64,000 nt of DNA from Trachythela sp. YZ-2020 (taxonomy: Eukaryota > Cnidaria > Anthozoa > Malacalcyonacea > Clavulariidae). Made by a program: the position numbers and the translations under genes. Below are positions 13,101 through 25,100 of the stretch, piece after piece; position 1 is the stretch's first letter; each line of letters starts with the position of its first letter. The notes under the pieces were generated by a model. That model saw only the letters and a program-made list of their open reading frames with translations. It was not told the origin of the DNA and searched no databases. The stretch is taken from positions 3,190,001 to 3,254,000 of the forward strand of contig JADLSH010000379.1 in assembly GCA_016169945.1 (NCBI GenBank), given 5' to 3'.

Positions 13101-16100
13101 ATGGCTTTACTGGGGGGTTGTGCACCCCTCCTATGCTTAGCCAAGGGGGGGTGCAGGAGGGGTGCCAATTCCCAAATCCAAATTTTGGATTTGAAGGGGC
13201 ATTTATCAAACAAAAATATAATATCGGGCCATTGATGTGCCTTTTTGACCATCTAGGTCATAGAATAGGAAATGACTAGAAGGGCCACTTGAGGCCGAAC
13301 CTTTGAAGTTTTTGACGCTGCGCATGTCGCATGTTCATTACCATTATTCTAGCCAGTCAATTGCATTTTCTGGCCAATAAACACGCTGAACTGGCTGGTC
13401 CGTCATTATTCTGGCCAGATAACTGCATAAAAATAGGGGGTCACGTTGCACTGCCGAGTGGCCTTTCTGGTCATTTCCTATTCTGTGCCTTGGTCGCCGA
13501 CCACGCCCTGCTTTGTGACCAGTGCCCGCTTAGCACCCCCCCCCCCCCTACCAGATCAAGCTGGATCCATCCCTGGCAAGTAAAGTCACAACACATAATG
13601 TAATGTTTTGTTTGTCGTCTGCCATTTTGGGTGGCAAATATTTAGAAGTAATTAAGAACAAACCATGCGTCAAATACCATCATTTAGCCGTCAAAGCAAG
13701 ACTGCGGTTGTTGTTCTTGTGTGAGAATTTAGAAAGACCACTTTCTGCCGAATTCAATCATGAATTATCACTGCTGTCTGGAGTGCTCGCGATGATTTTT
13801 GCCACCCAAAATGACGGGTTATTTTGCGTGACGTACTATTCTCGCGTGATTGCAAGATCTGAATAGCTATATTTAGTAGAATCATACTAGTATACTATTA
13901 CAAATGCTGTAATTTGACTGGCTACGCTACTCGCTATCTAATTGTCGATAGATAGCGAGTAGCGAAACAGCCATCTCCTCGGCGCGATTTTTAACGAATT
14001 TATTTCAATAAATTATGAAAAACGTTTTGAAATACTGTTTTCTTGCTGGTTTCTACTAAAACAATTAGATTATTTGCTCTCGATTTCTATGAGATGATAA
14101 TTCATTCGGGCTTCGCCCTCATCAACTATCACCTCATAGAAATCTTGAGCTCATAATCTAATTGTTAAATAGATTCACTAAAATGCGCATGGTTTACCTA
14201 CAACTTTATTAAAATCTCAATATGGTTGTTTTCACTTTTCAGTAAAGTTTTCTAAACCTACCTTTCATTGGAGTTTCTAACGTAAGTGCAGAATGCTTCA
14301 TCGCTTTTTAACATACTCAGAGGAACCACCTTAACACAAAATATTTAGTACTTAGAGATGAGAAAGTATTCAATGACATTAGTTAACTTGACCAAAATTT
14401 GCTGTGTAGATGGGTTCCACTTAAGGTACGTTCACACACAGCGATTTGTCGGGCCGATTTTAGGTTTTGCTGAATGTCAATGACGAATATTTTCAATTGA
14501 TGATGTCACCAGATGACGTTTGCCACGTATTTTTCAAATATCATTAACGTGCATCTGAAATCGGCCCGACAAATCGCAACGTGTGAACGTACCTTAAGCA
14601 ATATCGTGCATCAGATGCATGTTGGTCAACCTGCAGTTATCAAAAAGAGAAAATAATGTTAAGGGAAATAGCAATAAAAATTAAGTTTGTCCCATTTGGA
14701 AGAGACATTCAATATATTGCAAAACCGATAAATATTTTTTTCTGTATCGTTCTTGGTATAAAGAATATTCCACTTCATATTATCAAAAATAATTGTGCAT
14801 TCCGCCATCTTGGATATGCATATCCATCTTCGGTATGCGTGACGTCACAACAGGGTAAACTATTTTGTATGTATATTGAGCAATCCTCGTGTCATTATAA
14901 TGCTAAATTCTATTATTTTTGTATGTAGAAGCTTTCCACTGGTATTTAGGTTATTTTTACCAGTTTTATAACGTCTATCCCTGTTGTAACGTCATTTAAT
15001 TAGATCGAATTATAAAACAAGATGGCGGATGACAGGATGTCTCTGGTCACAAATATCTCAAAAAATTAAGAAAGTTACGTAGAAATGTAAAAGAGGTCTT
15101 AGTAATTATTCTCAACGTTCTTTTAAATTGGACAAACAAAATTTTTGTTGCCATTTCCCTTTAACTCTTCTCAGTATATGCAACAGTCTTCTAGCAATCT
15201 CGTCTTCTGGTCATGAGTCATTTAGTTAAAAAAATTTCTCTTATAAATGTCAACATTTCTGACGCGTTGATCATTATCGTCTGCACTGTGATACTTACTA
15301 AAACCCACCAATTAGTTCAAATATAGTTTTGGGGAGCTAGTAAGGCCCGTTTCAGACGCCGCTCCACTCATGCGCCGAACTTAAATGACGAATTAGGTGC
15401 GACAGAAGAGCGACGTATGATTCAATTAGGTACGGCAGAATTTGGAGCGACATACCTGTACGTTCGACAGAGCCTGTCGCATTATGCGACGTTAGAGCGA
15501 CATTGATTCATACGCCGCTCCACTCATGTGCCGAACCTAAATCAAAATTTACTGTAATTTGTTAGGATTAGATTAGCCACTTTGCAATGTTTACATATTT
15601 TTGAATTGTATTTGGAATTCCCGCGCGAATTACCCTCCTCTCTCGTCAACAACATTATATTTTATACGCCGTTTGAATCACTGTCGCTCTTGTGTCGCTC
15701 CAGCGTCGCACCTAATACAATTAAGTTCGGCGCATGAGTGGAGCGGCGTCTGAAACGGGCCTAAAATGCTCGGCGAATGTACATGGACGGAATTTGGATG
15801 GTAACTTTAAATGGCCAACCAGCGCTCGCGTGGCGTACATGTATACTCTACCTCAAGAATATCTTTGTTTGTGCGTTCAAGTCTGCCAAGTTCTTCGTTT
15901 ATAAAGAACAAGTAGGAACATATATCTTCACTATCTTCGCGTAGGCCTTTACAAATAACATATCTATAAAGCCAAATTTCAATTTACGTCTGGGCTTCGC
16001 AGCTCAAGTTCGGCTTGTATGGAAATTAGACAATGTTTGGCGAAATAATTTTGAAGTAATGGTATAGACATGCAGAAAAGTTGAGAAAAGCAAGGCATAG

Positions 16101-19100
16101 ATGACACGTAATAAGAAGAGATAAGGGGAAGACGATCAGAGACATTATGGAATGAGATCAGAAGATGTGGGGTGGTAGACATTGCAGAAAAGGTGAGGGA
16201 AGCAAGGCTGGGATGATATGGACATGTAATAAGAAGAGATGAAGGGAAGACGGTCAGAGACATTATGGAATGAGATCAGAAGATGTGGGGTGGTAGACAT
16301 TGCAGAAAAGGTGAGGGAAGCAAAGCTGAGATGGTATGAACATGTAATAAGAAGAGACGAAGGAGAGTCTGTCAGAGACATTATGGACTGAGATCAGAAG
16401 ACGTGGGGTGGTAGACAATTGCAGAAAAGGTAAGAGAAGCAAGGTTGAGATGGTATGGACATGTAATAAGAAGAGATGAAGGAGAGTCTGTCAGAGACAT
16501 TATGGAATGAAGAATCAGAAGGAGATGTGGGGTGGTAGACATTGCAGAAAAGGCGAGGGAAGCAAGGCTGGGATGGGATGGACAGGTAATAAGAAAATAT
16601 GAAGGGAAGACGGTTAGAGATATTAAGGAATGAAGAGATCAGAAGATGTAGAGTTATAGACATTGCAGAGAAGGTGAGAGAAGCAAGGTTGAGACGGTAT
16701 GGACAGGTAATAAGAAGAGATGAAGGAGAGCCAGTCAGAGACATTATGGAACGAAGAGATCAGAAGGAGATGTGGGGTGGTAGACATTGCAGAGAAGGTG
16801 TGGGAAGCAAGGCTAAGATGTTATGGACACGTAATAAGGGATGAAGGGGAGCCAGTCAGAGACATTATGGAACGAAGAGATAAGCAGAGTGGTAGACATT
16901 GTACAGTGCTTATAAAGGCAAAAGATTTTGCAAATACATGTATACAGTATCAATATTGTAGAAACTCAGGATATTGTGTCAATTACCTTTCGGAGTTAGC
17001 AGGTCGGCTCGTCACAGGTTTATGAATACAGACATGGTCAAATGCACGATACAGTAAATACACAAGACCAATACTGAATGGAGTGAAGAGATCAAATGTT
17101 TTACACAGAAAATAGCCACCTTTTCTTAGAATAGATATGGCACATAAAAACTGACAGAGTAGAAGACGTTTTGTAAGAACCTCCTGCAGGTTTTCTTGTC
17201 CAGCAACAGAAAAACCCTGAAACATACGGAAACGTTTTGCAGTTCTAACGAATACGTGAAATATTACGCAGTACTGGTGGTGTTGGTGGCGTAGTGGACT
17301 TGATTCCTGCAATATGCCTCCACACGTTCGACTCTACCTCTCTATCCGAGTGGACCTCTAGAGAGAACAGTTCAGAACTGGTAGAGCTATCCAGTATAGA
17401 GTTTAGGATTACTCCTGTGGTAACATGCACTAGATCAATAAGGGACGGCTCTTACTGGACCTCTAGAGAGAACAGTTTTGAACTGGTAGAGCTATCCAGC
17501 ATAGAGTTTAGGATTGCTCCTGTAGTAACATGCACTAGATCAATAAGGGATGGTTCTTACTGGACCTCTAAAGAGAACAGTTCAGAACTGGTAGAGCTAT
17601 CCAGTATAGAGTTTAGGATTCCTCCTGTAGTAACATGCACTAGATCAATAAGGGATGGTTCTTACTGGACCTCTAAAGAGAACAGTTCAGAACTGGTAGA
17701 GCTATGCAGTATAGAGTTTAGGATTCCTCCTGTAGTAACATGCACTAGATCAATAAGGGATGGTTCTTACTGGACCTCTAGAGAGAACAGTTCAGAACTC
17801 GTAGAGCTATGCAGTATAGAGTTTAGGATTCCTCCTGTAGTAACATGCACTAGATCAATAAGGGACGGCTCTTACTGGACCTCTAGAGAAAACAGTTCAG
17901 AACTGGTAGAGCTATCCAGTATAGAGTTTAGGATTCCTCCTGTAGTAACATGCACTAGATCAATAAGGGATGGTTCTTACTGGACCTCTAAAGAGAACAG
18001 TTCAGAACTGACAGAGCTATCCAGTATAGAGTTTAGGATTCCTCCTGTAGTAACATGCACTAGATCAATAAGGGATGGTTCTTACTGGACCTCTAAAGAG
18101 AACAGTTCAGAACTGATAGAGCTATGCAGTATAAGTTAGTTTAGTTTAGGTTTCTCCTGTAGTAACATTGGACGAATAAGACTACGTTTACATTATATCG
18201 GATTGATTTCTGGGCCGTTTCGAAAAGCTATCCCGTATAGTGTAAACACCTAGGTTTGTATCGTTGCAAAATGCTATTCGATATAATGTAAACACGAGGT
18301 TATAACACACATATCGAATATTAACTTTTCCTTCGTTCGTATAACAAATCAACGAGCGAAAACGACCAAACAAAATGATAAAATACTATAGCTGACTATA
18401 TCATAATACAAATAATGCACAAAAGCGGTTAGTATTGACACAAAAACTGCACATAATTTAAGATAGCGTGACTCCTTATTGAAAGTAGATCCGATATAAT
18501 AACCTAACCGATACGAAGCGAAGCGAACCACATTGAGAAGCGGAGCAGTGTCTCTCCGTTGCAAAAACCACTTCGAAAATAGTGTTATTACTGTAAACGG
18601 AACGCATATCCGATATGGCTCTCGCGTCGCTACGTAAAGCTATCCGATATAGTGTAAACATAGCCTAGGAGCTGGCTTTTACTGAACCTCTAGGGGTGAA
18701 CAGTTTAGAACTGGTAGAGCAATCCAGTATAAAAGTATAAATAAAGTTCATTTAGTTTAGGTTTCCTCCTGTATACCAACGCATGAGCAATAAGGAATAG
18801 CTTTTACTGGACCTATAGGAAGAACAGATTAAAACTGATAGAACTTTCCGGTATCATTTATTGTCTTTACAGAAAAATCTTTATGAATCACGAACTAACC
18901 CCATCAGCCATGACAAAGTGCACTCCCAGATCATCAGTATTCTTGAGAACAAAATCTTTAAACGCTGTCAGATTATCTGGATTCATAATATCACCGTCGC
19001 CATCAATTCCATTCACACCTAAATATTTAGAACGTTGGCTAAACTTGTGGCAAATTCCCTGTGGTTACATTGCCCCATCTTTGGGCAGTTCCAGAATCTC

Positions 19101-22100
19101 AGTAAATCAAAGTACAGCAATATATTGTACAGCATTGTAGTAATATATTTTCCAAGCAAAAACCTAAATTTGTGATGATGCGCTTCGCACTGTATAAGGG
19201 GCCATTCACAAAGGATGTCCGAGCCGAGGGGGGGTTGGAAAATCAGGACAAACTCGGACATAGGGGGGGAGGGGGGGTTAGCAATTTGGACGTCCGGATT
19301 TAAAAAAAATTCAAAACCAAATTTCTTTTTGCCTCTATTTTGAACTCTCCTTCCCATTGTGAAATTGGCATTTTGAACACTTCATAATATTTATATCTAT
19401 TATTCTTTCCTTCAATGATGAATTCAACAGTGTCGTGAAGATTGCGTGAGTTTTTGCGAGACATGGCGGATGTCAGGGGGGGGGGTCACTAATTCGGACA
19501 ATGCCGGACAAGGGGGGGAGGGGGGGTCTGAAAATCCATCATTTGGCCGGACATCCTTTGTGAATGGCCCCTAATTACCGTAAAATGGCTCGAATGTTTC
19601 GGGTGTTCCAGATAGAAACTTCTCCAGTTTGAAATCATTATCACCTAAAGGAGAATATGATTGAAATTTGATAAAGTCTTAACTCTTTTTAAACAAACCA
19701 GGTTTTTTCCAAGACTTTTTAAAGACGTTAAGTGTCTACAGTACTAGACCTTTCAAAGTGAATCCAAATCCTTTACAATGCCAGCTCTTTCTCCACAACA
19801 TGTACTCAGAAAACCCTCCAGGTCCTGCACAGATGTCGGCAAAGTAGAGAAGATCCATTGAACCAAGAATTTCTTTCTATTGCAAAAATACACAGAATGA
19901 AATCTGCAATATCCAACGACGCACATATGTGTACTGACTGCTGACGACTGGCTACCGACCAGTGGCGGACACTAGGGGGGGGAGGGCAGGGGGGGCGAGC
20001 CTCTCTGCATCTCTTTGTGTTACCTTTTGTCTTTCCTTAAGGCTCTTTTCCACTCATCGCAAAACCAACTCGCAAACTCGCTGCGAGTTCTTGCATGTAA
20101 TTAAAATAAACTGTCGAGCATTGTGATTGGATGAAAGTACTCGCAGCGAGCTTGCGAGTTGGTTTTTGCGACGAGTGGAAAAGAACCTTAATGCTTGTGC
20201 TTATCTCACTCGTGTGAACCAGGCTTAACAGGCAAGTCTATTGATGGTTTTCATGTGACGTCAAAGTGGCCAAGCTTGTGGACAACTTCAAAGTTCCGAT
20301 GTTTATCAGAGCAAATAATTTATGGATATTTCTTTGTTTTAAGGTATTTTTCCACCAGCAAGGGACGACGTGAAAACCACCAATTGATAAAAAGGCAGAT
20401 TACGCAGCAATTTAACAATTCAGAATTAATAGTTATAACTGTACATCGCTTTAATAACGATCGAAATTGTTCAAAATCCGCAAAACAATTTTTCTCAACT
20501 CTTGCAATTTTTCTCAACGCTTCTTTAAATGTCATTGTCGGTTTTTTGTTGTTTTTGAAGCTTATACTTTTGTTTAGCGGCGAAATTTCCTGCTGCACGA
20601 TAATATTTGAATGCGTATTAAACTATTATGCTGAAAAACAATGGATAATTCAATTAACATTCCAATTTGTGGTTTTATGTTAACGAAACAAAAGCGTGAG
20701 CAGCGAATAAATTTCACTCACTTAGCGAATAAATGTTTACATTGTCATTGGCGTGTTAAATTAAACCACATTGCAATTCCATTCACAAATGTAAATAATC
20801 ATGTAAATATTTTCTCTGAAATGTTGTTTTTTTATGCTTAGCATGTGATTTATAACAAAATGCACCATTAAAACAGTGTTTTGAAAACCTAAAGTTTTTT
20901 ACAAAATGTGTTCTCAGAATGCTGCAAATGCCATTTCCGGGATCCAAATGTTAAAAATTTTTCCGGGGAGCCATGCCGCCGGACCCCCTAGAATTCTCGT
21001 GCCCCCCGCCAATATTTCATAAAGTTCCGCCACTGCTACCGACCAACTGACCAAATGAACGACCAATCAACCAACTGACCGACCAACAGACTGACTATAC
21101 CAACCGACCAAATGAATGGACTGACTACCAACCGACTGACTGACTGACTACCGACCGACCAATTGAATGACCAATCGACTGACCGACCAACAGACTGCCT
21201 GACTACCGACCGACCAAATGAATGACCAAATGAATGACCAAACGATCGACTGACCAACTGACAGACTGACGATTCCTGACTGACTAACTAACTCATGAAC
21301 GACTAACCGACCGACCAAATAACCAACCTATTGACCAAACGACTGGCTGGTCCAGTGGGCCAGAGGACCAATCAACCGACCAATCGACTTACCTTGTCTT
21401 TATCCCTTGGACAGGAGAATATAAAATCAAACACAGCATCCATATTTGCCATCTTCATGGCTGCCCTGTTCTGAAAGATTGCTCCTTTTACCAACTCATA
21501 TGGATTAGCTCTCGTTCGTGCTTTTAGAAACTCATCACCTGCCAGCGAATCAAACACAGTCTAAAATATCCAAGTTATTAATTACAGAAGGTTGGCAGAG
21601 ATGGAAAAAGTATCGGATTCTGGGAACCTACAGTAGTTCCCAGAAATATTTTTGGATCTGAACTTTTGCAGAAACTTTTTCAGAAATTTCTGAAAGTTAA
21701 TAATTAACTGATGAGTAATAACAAAACTAGAGTATGCTCTAGTCTAGACTAGCAATTGTAATGCATTTTGTATTCACTATATCAAAATGAACACCACTGA
21801 ATATCAAGAAACAACACTCCAATCAGTCCAATGTCAAAATCAATCAATGATCATTCATAGTTAATATGGATCATTGAACCTCATTAATGATTAATTTTGA
21901 GTTTGAAACCCAGGTTCCCAGAAAGAAAAAAACATTTCCCACCTCTGAAGGTTGGGATAAGAAACTTATCCAACAGCACATGTACTGTAACCCTTTAACA
22001 GAAGCTAGTTTTGACCAGCTATCGGAATTAGACATAATTTTCATAAGTCGAAAATTGCCTCCGTTATTATCAAACACGGCGGCAATTCTACTTTTCACAG

Positions 22101-25100
22101 CAGCAATATTTTTCTAAGTGTTCTGGATTAACTGAGTAAGAATCTTATATACAATCAAATTATAAAGAATGTCAAGTGTGAAATAAAATTGTATTTTCTC
22201 TTCATAAGAAGATCAAACATTATAGCTGTGTTTGTAATCTGGTACACGAAGCAATGGATCCATAACAAAAACGTCATGAAAACATCTAATCAATCATTCA
22301 CCCATTAGCTTGCAATGCGCCCTTCTTTAGCATTTTACTCTGTATAACACCAGACGATTTTACTTGTCAGTGGTATAGGGTACTGCCAGTTTAGTGGGTT
22401 AACTAAACTATCTGCCAGTGTCTCTTGTTAACCCATCAGCTTGCAATGCGCCCAGATGTGCCCTACTTTAGTATTTTACTCTGTATAACACCAGACGATT
22501 TTACTCGTCAGTGGTAGGGTACTGCCAGTTTAGTGGGTTAACTAAACTATCTGCCAGTGTTAACCAATCAGCTTGCAATGCGCCCAGATGCGCCCTACTT
22601 TAGCATTTTACTCTGTCTAACGCCGCGTAAGGGGGACTACGGAACCGGGGAGCACTGGGGGCATGTGCCCCCTACTTTTTCAAAATGGAAAAAGTGCCCC
22701 TTTTTTGAAATGAAAGTGGCCCTTTTTTATGGTTTGAAAGTGCCCCATTCCAATCAATGGGAAAAATCCACGTGCTTATAACCGTTTAGATTAGGTAGAA
22801 TGCAGGAAATGGTGTTCAGTGACCTTAGAAATCCAATTTTCCCCAAGGAAATCCCGTCGGACTCACCAACAACGCTTGTTACTTACATTTTAATCAGTCA
22901 TTCCACACGGAGGCACGGCCGGTTGCAATAGCTGTTTGCCGCCGTTTACTCCAATGAGTGAGTTTTCAGACAGATCACCTAAAGTTTTTACTTACTTACT
23001 TTCAGGGGCTGTTAGTTTTGAAGATGAAATGACTAATTGGGAGTTTTAAGGTACAAGGATTCAGTATAGATTTGACATTACCTTACATGACAGTACTGCG
23101 TGCAAGATTTCTTCACTGCAAAATTCAGTTTCGTCACTTATTGATGTCTTTTTCTGCAGCAAAAACAAGCAAGAGCATTTTCGAAATTGTTTTCATCGTG
23201 CTAGCCACAAGTTAGCATCCCTTCCCTATACATTTTGGAATCAAGACAGTGAAACTGGCAGGTAAATTTGTTTCTTAGCCACATACACAGTGATGTATTT
23301 ACTAGCCGGGTAACAGGCCACTGGTCCTGTTATATTAAGCTCTTGGACCGGCTTAAACTGTGCTAAAATCTAGACGGTACAGGTGTAATAGTACTGTCAA
23401 AGTTTGTGTGGAAATCGGAGTAATTGTCTCCATAAGAATTCGGATTAGACCAGTTGCTGAAAGTAAAGTCAAAGAATGAATAACGACGTCCAACACCCTG
23501 CATCCACATACTTCTCAACTGCCATCAGAAGTTATTGATTTAGGTCACGATGTGACATTATAGCTTTAGCAAACAGTTATTCCTAATTTAGTGGATGACA
23601 TAGAAGAGCTGGAACACATTATAATACGTACTTGAAACTAACCTATTATCCAAGAAATGCTTCAGCTTATATTTACAGGCAGACATTTCAAAATTTCCCT
23701 GGGGACTGAAGTATACCACAGTAAGCTCTCACCACTAGTATGCCCCGGATCCCCAGCTCTGTGAATTGACACTATGGTCCCTCTAGATTTCAGATTAGCC
23801 CGGCTACCCCATTTCTTATCTACATCACTGATATAGTAACAGCCATTCTATCACCCCCTACCTGATTTATGGTCCTCCAATCATTCATATCATTTCTGGT
23901 CGGTGGATCAAGTTCACATGATGTAATCCAATTTGGTGTCTCCCGGACATCCACCTTAAAAACAGCATAAGATACAGTGCTGATGGTGACTGTCCATATT
24001 ACTATCCTGAAATGATGGGTTAGGGTTGGGCGATTGGGGTTAGGATTAAGGTGTGCATTATATTAGGATTAGGGATGGGATTAAGGTTGTGATTAGGCTA
24101 AGGATTAGGGTATAAATTAGGGTTAGGATTAGGGTGTGCATTATATTAGGATTAGGGATGGGATTAAGGTTGTGATTAGGCTAAGGATTAGGGTATAAAT
24201 AAGGGTTAGGATTAGGGTGTGCATTATATTAGGATTAGGGATGGGATTAAGGTTGTGATTAGGCTAAGGATTAGGGTATAAATTAGGGTTAGGATTAGGG
24301 TGTGCATTATATTAGGATTAGGGTTAAGATTAGGACTAAGATAGGGTTAGGATATAAATAAGGGTTAGGATTAGGGTGTGCATTATATTAGGATTAGGGA
24401 TGGGATTAAGGTTGTGATTAGGCTAAGAATTAGGGTATAAATTAGGGTTAGGGTTACGGTAAGATTCGGGTTAAGATTAGGACTAAGATAAGGGTTAGGA
24501 TTAGGGTAGAAATAAGGGTTTGGATTAGGGTTAGGATTGGGGTTAGGGTAACAGTTAGAGTTGGAATTAAGATGTCATTGTTAATGATGGAAACATGTGC
24601 ACAATTTCTGATTTCTATGTAGTGCCAGTGTAGGTAGCGTCTATACAGTAAGCTTCGGGTCTTTAGGATCAAACTACCTGAAAAATACAACAAGGCCCTT
24701 CGTCTGGAAGTTAGTGGTCTTAGTCACAAATTGATCCAAAAAACCCGAAGCTTACATTTAGTATAACACTATTCTGGTATACCACAATATTGATACTGAG
24801 ATTTTAACACTGTCTAAGTTTAATTGTTTTGGTTGCTTTTTACAACAATATTAAAATTTATCTACAGTAGGAATACATTTAATTATCTATGTTACCTCTT
24901 TCTCTGTTTCAACCCACTCAACATCGTCAGCTTCCAGTCCGTCAATTTCAAATCCAAGACCACGCCTTCCTCTCTGTTTTGACGCTTCAACAATCTCTGA
25001 TCGACCCTGACCAAACTTTCCTAAACCTGCGCCAACTTGGAAACCCATCTTGCCCTACAAGAAGAAAAATTAGGACTTAATTATTGAGATGAACCGATAT

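Noticed and set aside
17294..18139. 281-codon plus-strand frame
   Set aside because: Open only because the SINE-tail unit is 105 bp. It starts in SINE-related sequence, is antisense to CMTR1 and has no recognisable motif.
20195..20683. 162-codon plus-strand frame
   Set aside because: Starts in a transposon terminus and lies inside the hAT-like element. The C-terminal hydrophobic stretch is low-complexity, and no transposase motifs are seen.
21887..22117. 76-codon plus-strand frame with [17 protein letters not shown]
   Set aside because: Looks protein-like for about 40 residues, but there is no family match, it lies antisense in a CMTR1 intron, and both ends are ragged. Possibly a transposon scrap; too weak to annotate.
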